A stretch of 64,000 nucleotides of DNA, from positions 248,001-312,000 of the forward strand of contig JACRJX010000015.1 of assembly GCA_016235595.1 (NCBI GenBank), in the 5' to 3' direction. Below the pieces are notes generated by a model. That model made no database searches, had not been told where the DNA came from, and saw only the letters and a program-made list of their open reading frames with translations. The position numbers and the translations under genes are program-made. Positions 24,868 through 33,878 of this stretch are shown piece after piece. Source of the DNA: Verrucomicrobiota bacterium. GTDB taxonomy: Bacteria; Verrucomicrobiota; Verrucomicrobiia; CAIQCK01. Each line of letters begins with the position of its first letter. Positions within the stretch are counted from its first letter, which is position 1.

Positions 24868-26352
24868 TTGGGCCTGCCCGCATGGGTCTGGCTGTCGTTG
24901 TTGACGGTGTTGACGGGTTTCTACTGCATCGGCGTGCCCTTCAGTGCCAGCTTTCGCGAGGCCCAAACCGCGATGATTGCGCGCAACCTCTGGCGCGACG
25001 GTTGGAGTGGCCTTCTAATGCCGCGGATTGATTGGTTCGGCGATGCGCCGGGCTACATGTTGCTGGAGTTCCCACTTTACAACGCGCTGGTGGCGATGAC
25101 CTATGCTGTGGGAGGGGTGCATGAATGGCTGGGGCAGTGCGTGTCGCTGGGCTGCTCGGTGGGATCCGTTTTATTTCTCTACGGCATTGTCCGGCGCACG
25201 GAAGGAGAGCGCGTGGCTTGGGTTGCCGCGGCGTTGGCATCATTGACACCGCTGCAACAGTTCATCGGCCAGAGTTACTTGCCGGAGCCGTTGTTGATGT
25301 TCTGCCTGTTGGCGGCGCTCTATGCGATGTCGCGCTATGCTGAAGACGGTGGAGCTGGGTGGTTGGCATTGGCGACGCTGGCGGCGACCGCAGGGATATT
25401 GGTGAAGTCACCCGCCGGTTTGGTGCTGATGCTGCCGTTGGCATTTCTAGCATGGACGCGATTCGGCTGGAGTGCATTGGGCCAACGGTCGCTATGGCTG
25501 GCGGCGATATTTGCGCTGGGCGCTTATTTCCTCTGGCAGCGGCATGCTGACTTCGTTAACGCGCTATTCTATCCCTATTTCGTCAGCACTGCGCCGTCGC
25601 AGATGGAGTGGAACTTCGGGTCCCTGGCGATGCGATGGGACTGGCATTTCTATGCGCGGATCGTTGGCCGGTTGCTCGTGTATCTCTCGCCGATCATCGT
25701 GCTGGCGGCGGCGATGGCGCTGTTCAAGAAACCGGCAAACCCGCGAACATGGCTCTGGCATGCGTGGCTGGCCGCGAACGTGTGCTATGTACTGTTGTGT
25801 GCCAACCTCCACTTCCGTCACAAGCATTACCAGATCGTGTTTGTACCGATCTTCGCTGTGCTGGCAGCGCGGACGGTGGTTGCGTGGTGGCCGCGACGGC
25901 GGGCGGTGGTGGTGACAGGCATTGTGCTGCTGCTGGCTTGCGACGCTTGGATAGGCCGGCGGATGTGGTGCGAACAACGGGATCCCCTTGTCGAGCGGGC
26001 GTGCCTGGCGCTCCGGGAGGTTTCTGCGCCGCGAGACCTGGTTGCCGTGGCGGCGTTTGGCGGCCCCGGTGGTTTAACGGGCAACCACCACAACAATCCG
26101 GTCTGGCTTTATCACGCCGACCGTCGGGGTTGGAACGCGCCGTTGTATGAGCGGTTTGACATGGCTGCAGTGGAACAATACCGGCATCAGGGCGCACGTT
26201 GGTTGTTGCTGAATCTATTGACGCAGCATAATGGCACAACGAACAGCTTGGATGACCGACTGGCACGGTTGGCAAAGGAACTGGCCAGCCGCTACCGTTG
26301 CGCGCGCACTGCTGCTGGGGAGTTTGCCATTTTTGATTTGCGCGGCTTCTGA
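24868..26352 (+). CDS. GT39-type (ArnT/PMT-like) membrane glycosyltransferase
   Basis: The product of about 494 residues has some eleven hydrophobic segments. The first loop carries SFREAQTAMIARNLWRDG, the usual Arg-Glu containing active-site loop of GT39/ArnT-like enzymes, followed by PRIDWFGDAPGYMLLEFPLYN. Such enzymes use polyprenyl-phosphate sugars on the outer face of the inner membrane. The C-terminal soluble part contains NHHNNPVWLYHADRRGWNAP. The start is uncertain: I place it at TTG 24868 just past the pheS stop, because earlier starts overlap pheS. No clear ribosome site is seen. It opens the glycan cluster. The GT2 gene that makes a plausible polyprenyl-phosphate-sugar donor is on the opposite strand just downstream. 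Confidence 0.8.
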   Translation: MGLPAWVWLSLLTVLTGFYCIGVPFSASFREAQTAMIARNLWRDGWSGLLMPRIDWFGDAPGYMLLEFPLYNALVAMTYAVGGVHEWLGQCVSLGCSVGSVLFLYGIVRRTEGERVAWVAAALASLTPLQQFIGQSYLPEPLLMFCLLAALYAMSRYAEDGGAGWLALATLAATAGILVKSPAGLVLMLPLAFLAWTRFGWSALGQRSLWLAAIFALGAYFLWQRHADFVNALFYPYFVSTAPSQMEWNFGSLAMRWDWHFYARIVGRLLVYLSPIIVLAAAMALFKKPANPRTWLWHAWLAANVCYVLLCANLHFRHKHYQIVFVPIFAVLAARTVVAWWPRRRAVVVTGIVLLLACDAWIGRRMWCEQRDPLVERACLALREVSAPRDLVAVAAFGGPGGLTGNHHNNPVWLYHADRRGWNAPLYERFDMAAVEQYRHQGARWLLLNLLTQHNGTTNSLDDRLARLAKELASRYRCARTAAGEFAIFDLRGF

Positions 26353-26374
26353 ACGGTTGGCGGAACCGCGCGGG

Positions 26375-27076
26375 CTAGAAGCGGTGATTGCGGAACAACA
26401 ACGCCCACATATACCAGCGCAGATAATTGCGGGCGACCTTGAAGACTTTGAAGGAAGACCTGCCTTTAGTGCGCGCCCGCCAGGTGGTGGGCACTTCGCT
26501 AATCTTGTGGTTCTTCAGGAATGCCTTGACGATGATTTCCAGTGACGAGGCAAAACCCGCTTCCTCGATCGTCATCTCTGTCAGCACGTTGCGCCGATAC
26601 ATCTTGAAGGCGTTGCTCGCGTCGCACGTCGGCAACCCGATGAATCTGTGGAGTGACCAGCCCACAAGACGTGAGAACCACGACTGAAACGCCGGCCCGC
26701 CGTGCTTGCAACCTCCCGGCATGTATCGGCTGCCGCAGCACACATCGAACCCTGCCTCGATCTTCTCCAGCATCGCCGGTATGGTCATGGGGTCGTCGCA
26801 AAGATCGGCCATCATCGTGACCACCACGGGAGTCGTGGCGGCGCGCCAGCCGGTCAAGAGCGTCTGGCTGATGCCGCGGACGCCGGTGTTCTGGACGAGC
26901 CGGATGTAGGGAAACTCGCGCGAGAGGCGCTCGACGATGCTGGACGTGTTGTCCCGCGAATGGTCGTTTACCACAATGACCTGATGCGGCAGGGTCAACT
27001 TCTTCTCGATATCGCGAAGAGTCTCTTCAATGACCGCTTCTTCATTATAAGCCGGGATGACGATGGTCAGCTCCAT
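26375..27076 (-). CDS. Glycosyltransferase family 2, polyprenyl-phosphate sugar synthase-like
   Basis: The 233-residue product has MELTIVIPAYNEEAVIEETL, VVNDHSRDNTSSIVERL and VVVTMMADLCDDPMTI. The last holds the DxD-like acidic motif of dolichol-phosphate mannose synthase relatives. RYMPGGCKHGGPAFQSWFSRL and CDASNAFKMYRRNVL are also typical of that group. There is no C-terminal pair of membrane helices, so it is the soluble form. It could charge polyprenyl phosphate with a sugar for the convergent GT39 enzyme, whose stop is only 22 bases away. It is divergent from the GT2-GT4 fusion gene. Confidence 0.85.
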   Translation of the reverse strand: MELTIVIPAYNEEAVIEETLRDIEKKLTLPHQVIVVNDHSRDNTSSIVERLSREFPYIRLVQNTGVRGISQTLLTGWRAATTPVVVTMMADLCDDPMTIPAMLEKIEAGFDVCCGSRYMPGGCKHGGPAFQSWFSRLVGWSLHRFIGLPTCDASNAFKMYRRNVLTEMTIEEAGFASSLEIIVKAFLKNHKISEVPTTWRARTKGRSSFKVFKVARNYLRWYMWALLFRNHRF

Positions 27077-27299
27077 ACAATGCTGTCGAAACTATCAAAC
27101 GCATGTAGCAGGGGCAAGAAACGTTCTGGTGCCTTGCAGGGAGTTTCGTGAGAGCCATTCGGTTTGACTTTTTGCTTCGCCGGAGCGTTAAGTCTCCCAC
27201 ACTTATGGCGCAGCCAGCGGACAGACATCTCATGCAAACATGCCGGGCCTTCGCGAACTTCACAGGCCGTTTTACGCCGGCTAGACCTTATTGTCGGTA

Positions 27300-29267
27300 A
27301 TGGAACCCAAAGTCTCCATCGTTACGCCGTCGTTCAACCAGGCGCGCTACATCGAGCAGTGCATACGCAGCGTGTGGGACCAGGATTGTCCGAACGTCGA
27401 GCACATCATCTTCGACGGTGGTTCCAAGGACGGCACGCTGGACATTCTCCGCCGCTGCGAGTCCCGAGGCGTGCGCTGGATCAGCGAGCCGGACAAGGGC
27501 CAGAGCGACGCGATCAACAAGGGTTTTCGCGCCGCCGCGGGCGACATCATCGGCTGGATCAATTCGGACGATTGGTATGCGCGCGGGGCGTTCCGCGTCG
27601 TGCTCGACTATTTTCGCGACCACCCGGAGGCGCAGTGGGTGTATGGCAACAATCTCTTTACGGACAGCAAGGGGCACGTGATCCGTCGCGTGCGGACGAT
27701 GCCCTACCGATGGGACTGGTTGCTTTACTCCGGCCTGCTGATTCCGCAGCCGGGAGTTTTCATGCGCCGTCGCGTGATTGAGGATTGCGGCCTGCTCAAT
27801 GCGGAATTGCACAGCGTGATGGACTACGAATGGTGGCTGCGGATTGCGCAGAAACATCCGCCGCATTTCATTGATCGATACCTCGCTTGTTTCCGGCTTC
27901 ACGAGGCCAGCAAGACCGGCGCGGGTGAGGACAAACCCCTCTGGCGTCGTGAGCGGGCGCAGACCATGCAGCTTTGCTCGACACAGTCGGGACGGCCGTT
28001 GAAGGGTGCGCTTGGGCAGTGGCTCGCCTGCGCGAGCAAACACGCTGCCCGTGTGGCCCGCGGGCTGCGGCAGCTGCGGCCCCGCGGACTGCACTGCGCG
28101 CCGCGCGTTGTCGTCACCATCAACCTCATCGCTCCCTACCGTGTGCCGCTGTTTAGCGCGCTGAACGACCACCACGACATCGAGCCGCAAGTTTGGGCGC
28201 TCGCAGCGACCGAGAATCGCGAGTGGCAGGTGGCGGAGACGGATATGAAGTTTCCACATCGCGTCCTGCGCGGTGCGACATTGGAGCTGGCAGGGCAGGG
28301 CTTGGAGAAACGGCGGTTTGTGCATCTCAATACCGACCTCCTGAAAAACCTCTGGCGCGAACGGCCCGACGTGGTCGTGGCGGCGGAATTCTCGCCGGCC
28401 AGCGTGCAAGCCGCATGTTACTGCGCGTTGAGCGGCGCAAAGTTGGTTTCCTGGAGCGAGACGACGCCGCTGTTCGAGACGCACGTCGGTCCGGCGCAAC
28501 GAGCGGCCCGCCGCTGGATTTTGCAGCGCGCCACGGCGTGCGTCGCCACCAGCAGTGGCTCGCGCGAGAAGTATCGGCTCTACGGCGTACCTGATGAAAA
28601 CATCTTTGTCTCCCTCCAGACGGCGGACGTGGACGGTATTGCGTGTCGTTGCGAGGTCGTGCGCGCCCAGCGCGACACGCTGCGCCGGGATCTCGGCTGG
28701 TCGGCGGACGATGTCGGCGCACTCTACGTCGGCAGTCTTATCCAACGCAAGGGGTTGGATGCGCTGCTGCGCGCCTTCGCCGTGGCCGTGAAGTCTGCGC
28801 CGGCACTCAAGCTGGCTTTCATTGGCAGTGGCGATCAGGAAGGGGCGTTAAGATCATTGTCACTGGAGCTTGGCGTGACGGACCGCGTGGTTTGGCGGCC
28901 TTACTGCCAACAACCGGAGCTATGGGATTTCTACGGTGCGGCGGATATGTTTGTGTTGCCGTCGCGTCTGGACACTTTTGGTGTGGTGGTAACCGAGGCG
29001 ATGGCGGCAGGTTTGCCGGTGCTCTGCTCGAAACATGCCGGTGCGGCGCAAGACTTGATGACCGATGGCGAGACCGGCTGGGTGATTGACCCGGATGCTC
29101 CTGAGCAGCTTGCGGAGCGGATGGTCGCACTGGCAGGCGATGCCGGCCTGCGGGCGCGCATGGGTCAGAATTCGCTGCGGCGGGTGCGAGTGGCTGCGCC
29201 GGAGAACGCCGGGCGAGAGTTTTATCGCGCAATCCTCCACGCTCTGGCATTCTCTGGACGACGATAA
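27300..29267 (+). CDS. Two-domain glycosyltransferase, GT2 fused to GT4
   Basis: The 655-residue product combines two enzymes. Residues about 1-235 are a GT2 domain (PKVSIVTPSFNQARYIEQCI, HIIFDGGSKDGTLDIL, DIIGWINSDDWYARGAF with its DxD-like NSDD, and DYEWWLRIAQKHPP). After a basic linker, residues about 267-655 are a GT-B GT4 domain: VVTINLIAPYRVPLFSALN, then YVGSLIQRKGLDALLRAF and LPSRLDTFGVVVTEAMAAG, which holds the EX7E-type acidic pair. The fusion implies two successive transfers by one polypeptide in the cytoplasm. I start it at ATG 27300; a TTG three codons earlier is less likely. The fucose-salvage gene follows 18 bases downstream. Confidence 0.88.
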   Translation: MEPKVSIVTPSFNQARYIEQCIRSVWDQDCPNVEHIIFDGGSKDGTLDILRRCESRGVRWISEPDKGQSDAINKGFRAAAGDIIGWINSDDWYARGAFRVVLDYFRDHPEAQWVYGNNLFTDSKGHVIRRVRTMPYRWDWLLYSGLLIPQPGVFMRRRVIEDCGLLNAELHSVMDYEWWLRIAQKHPPHFIDRYLACFRLHEASKTGAGEDKPLWRRERAQTMQLCSTQSGRPLKGALGQWLACASKHAARVARGLRQLRPRGLHCAPRVVVTINLIAPYRVPLFSALNDHHDIEPQVWALAATENREWQVAETDMKFPHRVLRGATLELAGQGLEKRRFVHLNTDLLKNLWRERPDVVVAAEFSPASVQAACYCALSGAKLVSWSETTPLFETHVGPAQRAARRWILQRATACVATSSGSREKYRLYGVPDENIFVSLQTADVDGIACRCEVVRAQRDTLRRDLGWSADDVGALYVGSLIQRKGLDALLRAFAVAVKSAPALKLAFIGSGDQEGALRSLSLELGVTDRVVWRPYCQQPELWDFYGAADMFVLPSRLDTFGVVVTEAMAAGLPVLCSKHAGAAQDLMTDGETGWVIDPDAPEQLAERMVALAGDAGLRARMGQNSLRRVRVAAPENAGREFYRAILHALAFSGRR

Positions 29268-29285
29268 CAGCACGATGCTGGACCG

Positions 29286-31790
29286 ATGATTCTTCCGCTA
29301 ACACCCACCGACACCCTGGCGCTGGCGCAGGCAACACAGCGCAACCATGCGCTCTATGAGCGTATTCGCAAACGCCACATTACGGACGCGCCGGACTTTC
29401 TCGTGCTCACGGCCGCCAACGAGCGACAGGCCGAGGCGTATCGCGTCGAGATGGCGAATCGTGCGCGGCGCGGCTTTTTCCCCAAGGGGCTGCGGACACT
29501 GGTAGTGCCCGATCCCCGGGGGCGGCGTGTGGGCACGGGTGGAGCAACGTTGAGTGCGTTTCGAGCGGTGTCGCGTTGCTGCTGGCGCGAGGCGGGTACA
29601 CGGCGCGGGCGTTTGGCGAACGTGGAGGATTTACTGGCCGGGCGCAGGATTTTGGTCGTCCACGCCGGCGGCAAGGAATCGCGGGCGATGAGCAAGACCG
29701 CGATGGGGAAACTGTTTCTGAAGTTGCCGGTGCCGGGAATGGATGGCGACGCAACGTTGTTTGACGAATTGTTCGTAACGCTGGCATGCGCATCGCAGCG
29801 GTTGGGACCGGGGTTGCTCGTGGCGTCGGGTGACGTGCTTTTGTTGTGCGACGCGACCGCCATAGGGCGCGCGACAGGGGCGGTGAACGGTTTCGCGGCG
29901 CCGGCGCCGGCGGAGCAGGCGGCACAGCACGGCGTTTATGTGTGTGATGCTGGCGGCGCGGTACGGCGGTTTTTGCACAAGGCGGGCGAGGGTGCGTTGC
30001 GCGCGGGCGGCGCGGTGGACGCGTTGGAGAGGGCATGGGTGGACACGGGGTTGGTGGGTTTCCGCGGCGCGGGTCTCGCGGCGCTGGTGACGTTGGCGGG
30101 AGTGTCCGTCGGTCGGCGCGGCCTGTCGATGCGGCCAGCATTATTCCCGGCGGAATTCAACCGCCGGTTTGACCTTTATCGAGACCTGCTACCGGCTCTG
30201 GCTGCCGATGACATCGGATGCGGCGCGGCGCGGGGACTGGCGGCGCGGTTCACGGGCGCGGGTTTTCACGTGCAGCGGATGAGTCCGGCGTGGTTCATTC
30301 ACCTGCAGACGCCGCAGGAGTATGCAGAGGCGGTGGCGGAGAACGGACCGGTGCAGGCGGTTCTCCGGCGCGAGAAATCCACGGGGCGCGGTTTGGGCGA
30401 GTTTGAACTGGATCATCTGTTGGTGGCGGAGGTGCCGGTGGCCGGTTTGTTGGCACGGACGGCAGACCTGTCGGCGGCGGCACCCGTGTGCAACGCACTG
30501 GAGCGGTTGGCGGCAGTAGGCGCCCCGCTGAAAAGGGCGCGGGTTGAATACGCGCACGCGAGGTTGCTTGGCGCTCTGGCGGAACGGGCTGGCGCGGTGG
30601 ACGCCGCGCTCCAACTCCGGCGGAGCGCGGACGCGCGCGAGGAGGCGGCGTTTGCAGCGATCAGCGAAGCGATGGGCGCGGTCGAGCCGACGCGCAAGCA
30701 GGCACGTTTGGCGACGGCGCTGGACGAGACGATCATGGTCGAGTTGCCAGTGCGGATTGATTTCGGCGGGGGGTGGTCGGACACGCCGCCGCACAGCTTG
30801 GAACGCGGCGGCACAGTGCTCAACGCAGCGGTGTTGCTCGGCGGGAAGCGGCCGGTGCGAGCGCGGGTGTGCGCGCTGGCGGCGCCTGAGATCCGGCTGC
30901 GGGCGCTTGATCTCGGCTGCGAGGCGGTGCTCACCGACAAAAGCGACTTATTGGACTGCCGCGATCCAGCCGACCCGTTCGCGTTGCACAAGGCGGCGCT
31001 GGTGCTGGCAGGCGTGGTGACGGCGGGGTCGGTGTCGTTGGAACAGTGTCTGCGGCGGTTTGGCGGCGGCGTGGAGGTCGTCACGGAGAGCCGGGTGCCG
31101 AAAGGCTCCGGCTTAGGCACGAGCAGCATTCTCGGCGCGTGCTTGGTGGCGGCGTTGAGCCGGTTGTGCGGACAAGACGCGCGACCAGCGACGCTGTTTG
31201 AAAAGGTGCTGCATCTGGAGCAGATGTTGACAACCGGCGGTGGCTGGCAGGATCAGGTCGGCGGACTGGTGCCCGGCGTCAAAATGATCTCATCCCGGCC
31301 TGGCGTGCCCCAACGGCTGAAGGTGGAGCCGGTCCCGTTGTCGACGGCGGTGGTGAACGAACTGCAACGCCGCTTGGTGCTGGTTTATGTCGGCCACCGG
31401 CGGCTGGCCAAAAACATCTTGCGGAGCGTCATGGGCGGCTGGCTGGCGCGTGAGCCGGATGTGGTATGGATTTTGGAGCGCATCCAGGAGATCGCACGCG
31501 AAATGCGAGCAGCATTGTTGGCGGGTGACCTGGACTGGTTTGGCGCGATGATGCGCGAGCACTGGGAACTGAACAAGCGGCTGGATCCGAACAGCACCAA
31601 CCGCCACGTTGAGGCAGTGCTGTCGGCGGCGGCGCCATTGGCGAGCGGCTTCAAGATGGTCGGTGCGGGCGGCGGCGGGTTCGCGGAGATCGTGGCGCGC
31701 GGGCCGCGCGAGGCGGGAAGAATCCGGCAGGCTGTCGTGGCGGCTGGCGGGCGTGTCTACCGTTGGACGATGGCATCGCAGACGTTATGA
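29286..31790 (+). CDS. fkp: Bifunctional L-fucokinase / L-fucose-1-phosphate guanylyltransferase
   Basis: The 834-residue product matches the Fkp layout. The N-terminal half has the fucose pyrophosphorylase region with GTGGATLSAFRAV and LVVHAGGKESRAM. The C-terminal half is a GHMP kinase: VELPVRIDFGGGWSDTPP (about residue 482) and GGTVLNAAVLLGGKRP. The ATP-binding VPKGSGLGTSSILGA (about residue 603), ENMLTTGGGW-like QMLTTGGGWQDQVGG and FKMVGAGGGGFAEI follow. It phosphorylates free L-fucose and converts fucose-1-phosphate to GDP-L-fucose. It is somewhat shorter than the Bacteroides enzyme (about 950 residues). It sits inside a glycosyltransferase cluster and overlaps the next gene by ATGA. Two exported fucosidases in the window could supply its substrate. 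Confidence 0.9.
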   Translation: MILPLTPTDTLALAQATQRNHALYERIRKRHITDAPDFLVLTAANERQAEAYRVEMANRARRGFFPKGLRTLVVPDPRGRRVGTGGATLSAFRAVSRCCWREAGTRRGRLANVEDLLAGRRILVVHAGGKESRAMSKTAMGKLFLKLPVPGMDGDATLFDELFVTLACASQRLGPGLLVASGDVLLLCDATAIGRATGAVNGFAAPAPAEQAAQHGVYVCDAGGAVRRFLHKAGEGALRAGGAVDALERAWVDTGLVGFRGAGLAALVTLAGVSVGRRGLSMRPALFPAEFNRRFDLYRDLLPALAADDIGCGAARGLAARFTGAGFHVQRMSPAWFIHLQTPQEYAEAVAENGPVQAVLRREKSTGRGLGEFELDHLLVAEVPVAGLLARTADLSAAAPVCNALERLAAVGAPLKRARVEYAHARLLGALAERAGAVDAALQLRRSADAREEAAFAAISEAMGAVEPTRKQARLATALDETIMVELPVRIDFGGGWSDTPPHSLERGGTVLNAAVLLGGKRPVRARVCALAAPEIRLRALDLGCEAVLTDKSDLLDCRDPADPFALHKAALVLAGVVTAGSVSLEQCLRRFGGGVEVVTESRVPKGSGLGTSSILGACLVAALSRLCGQDARPATLFEKVLHLEQMLTTGGGWQDQVGGLVPGVKMISSRPGVPQRLKVEPVPLSTAVVNELQRRLVLVYVGHRRLAKNILRSVMGGWLAREPDVVWILERIQEIAREMRAALLAGDLDWFGAMMREHWELNKRLDPNSTNRHVEAVLSAAAPLASGFKMVGAGGGGFAEIVARGPREAGRIRQAVVAAGGRVYRWTMASQTL

Positions 31791-33007
31791 AGATCTTCCA
31801 GTTGCACAACTCCTATCGTATCGCTGGCGGCGAAGATGCCGTGGTCCAACGCGAACGTTTGCTGTTGCAGCAACAGGGTCATCAGGTGATCACGTTGGAG
31901 CGCAGCAACGCCGAAACCGATGGCTGGCCAGCGTGGCGGCGGTCGCGGCTGCTGCTGGATACGTTTTTTTCAATCGAGTCTTACCGCAGGGTTCGCGAGA
32001 TCTGCCAGCGCGAACGGCCGGACGTGGCGCATGTGCACAACGTGTTCTTCCTGCTATCGCCGTCGGTGTACTACGCGCTGGACCGCGAAGGCGTGCCGAT
32101 GGTGCAGACCTTCCACAATTTCCGGTTCCTTTGTCCCAACGCCATTTTTCACAGCGGCGGCGGGTTGTGCGAACAGTGCATGGCCGGCAACTACCTCCAC
32201 GCGGTGGCCCGTCGTTGTTACCATGACAGCTGCGCGCAAAGTCTGGCGCTGGCGGCCTCGCTGGCATGGCATCGCTACGTCGGTCATTGGTGGGATCGCA
32301 TTGACGCATTCATTGCGTTAAGCCAGTTCTCCCGGCAGAAACTGATCGAGGGTGGCTTGCCAGAAGACCGCATGTTCTTGAAACCGCATTTTCTGGACAG
32401 CGCCGCGGCGCCCCCATTGGTGGACGGCGACTACGTGGTGGTCATGGGCCGGTTGCATCCGGAGAAGGATGTGCAGATTGCAGTCGAAGCCTTTCAGCAT
32501 CTGCCAGACCTGCAACTGTTGGTGCTGGGTGATGGCCCACTGATGGAGCCGTTGAAGGCCCTGGCGCAGCGGCTTGGCCTGCGCAACGTCGAGTTTCGCG
32601 GCTTCGTTGGCGGCACGGAACGGTTTGAAATCCTGCGCCATGCCAAGCTGCTGGTGTTGCCGTCGCGCGTGTATGAGAATTTCTCTGTCTCGGTGTTGGA
32701 AGCTTACGCGATGGGCAAACCCGTTGTCGCATCGCGCATCGGCGCGATTGCCGAGATGGTGGAGGAGGGTGTGACGGGCCTGCTTTTCGAGCCGGGCCAG
32801 TCAGCCGATCTGGCGCGCAAGATTCGCCAGTTGGTTGAGCAGCCTGAACGCGTCATCGAACTGGGTCGGGCTGCGCGGGCGCATTTTGAGCGTCACTTCA
32901 CAGCGGACACCAATTACCGGCAACTCATGGACATCTACGATTTTGCCCGGAGGCGGCGTGAGTCGCGCCGGAATCGCGGTGTTAAAATCGCGAGCTGCGA
33001 TATATAA
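31787..33007 (+). CDS. Glycosyltransferase family 4
   Basis: The 406-residue product starts at ATG 31787 (MKIFQLHNSYRIAGGEDAV), overlapping the fkp stop by four bases. The N-terminal GT-B half has HVHNVFFLLSPSVYYAL and TFHNFRFLCPNAIF. A Cys-rich insert (GLCEQCMAGNYLHAV... RRCYHDSCAQSLA) is common in one GT4 subgroup and may bind metal or be structural. The donor-binding half has VVMGRLHPEKDVQIAVEAF and LPSRVYENFSVSVLEAYAMGKP with the acidic EX7E pair. The sugar is unknown. Overlap with fkp suggests a fucosyltransferase as one option, but GT4 membership alone does not show it. Confidence 0.88.
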   Translation: MKIFQLHNSYRIAGGEDAVVQRERLLLQQQGHQVITLERSNAETDGWPAWRRSRLLLDTFFSIESYRRVREICQRERPDVAHVHNVFFLLSPSVYYALDREGVPMVQTFHNFRFLCPNAIFHSGGGLCEQCMAGNYLHAVARRCYHDSCAQSLALAASLAWHRYVGHWWDRIDAFIALSQFSRQKLIEGGLPEDRMFLKPHFLDSAAAPPLVDGDYVVVMGRLHPEKDVQIAVEAFQHLPDLQLLVLGDGPLMEPLKALAQRLGLRNVEFRGFVGGTERFEILRHAKLLVLPSRVYENFSVSVLEAYAMGKPVVASRIGAIAEMVEEGVTGLLFEPGQSADLARKIRQLVEQPERVIELGRAARAHFERHFTADTNYRQLMDIYDFARRRRESRRNRGVKIASCDI

Positions 33008-33020
33008 AGAACCGGACACC

Positions 33021-33800
33021 ATGACGGAATGTTGCTACGTGTTGGGGACCAAGGTGAGTCTCATCCAGATCCCCGGTTTACTGGCTGAGATGGAACGGTA
33101 CATCGAGGATGCGCGCGGGCGCGGTCCCGGTCGTTACGCCGTGCTGACCAATATCAACTGCGTCATGAGTGCCCGCCGCGATCCCGTCTACCGCCGTGTT
33201 CTCAACCACGCCGACTGGGCTGTTGCCGACGGTATGTCATTGGTCTGGGTCACACGGTGGCTCGGCGCGAAGGAAATGCGACGGCGCTGCTACGGACCGG
33301 ACATTTTCACCGCGTTTTGCGAATGTGCGCCGCAACGCGGCTGGAAATTTTATCTCTACGGCGGCGCGGAGGGTGTCGCAGAGCAACTGGCGCGAGTGCT
33401 CTGTAAAAAATATCCCGGCCTGCAAGTTGTCGGTTGGGACTCGCCGCCGTTCCGGCCGTTGACACCAGAGGAAGATGCGGTTGCTTGCGAACGCATCAAT
33501 GCCAGCGGTGCGGACGTCGTCTGGGTTGGCCTTGGCTCGCCGAAACAGGACTTCTGGATGGCCGGCCACGCGCCAAAACTGCGCGCGCCCGTGTTGATCG
33601 GCGTCGGCGCGGCGTTTGATTTCTTCACTGGCCGGGTCACACAGGCGCCGCGCTGGATGCGTGAGAATGGTTTGGAGTGGTTGTTCAGACTCTTTGCCGA
33701 CCCGCGCCGGCTCTGGCATCGCTACCTTGTCTATAACCCGTGGTTTGCCCTTTGTCTGCTGCTCGAACTGGCCGGACTGAAAAAGTTTCCACGCGACTGA
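33021..33800 (+). CDS. WecG/TagA/CpsF-family glycosyltransferase (GT26)
   Basis: I place the start at ATG 33021, giving 259 residues. Motifs are YAVLTNINCVMSARRDPVYR, ADWAVADGMSLVWVTRWLG, RRRCYGPDIFTAFCE, WKFYLYGGAEGVAEQL, ADVVWVGLGSPKQDFWM and LIGVGAAFDFFTGRVTQAPRWM, all hallmarks of GT26. The family transfers N-acetylmannosamine or its uronic acid, or glucose, onto a lipid-linked sugar at the inner face of the membrane. A C-terminal hydrophobic end (WFALCLLLELAGL) may attach it to the membrane. It closes the glycan cluster, 13 bases after the GT4 gene. Confidence 0.9.
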   Translation: MTECCYVLGTKVSLIQIPGLLAEMERYIEDARGRGPGRYAVLTNINCVMSARRDPVYRRVLNHADWAVADGMSLVWVTRWLGAKEMRRRCYGPDIFTAFCECAPQRGWKFYLYGGAEGVAEQLARVLCKKYPGLQVVGWDSPPFRPLTPEEDAVACERINASGADVVWVGLGSPKQDFWMAGHAPKLRAPVLIGVGAAFDFFTGRVTQAPRWMRENGLEWLFRLFADPRRLWHRYLVYNPWFALCLLLELAGLKKFPRD

Positions 33801-33878
33801 GTTTTCGGTATGCTGGTGGCGGTATAGAACAAGGGATTGTCTGGAGCAATCGCGAAACGCAAATTACGGATCACGAAC

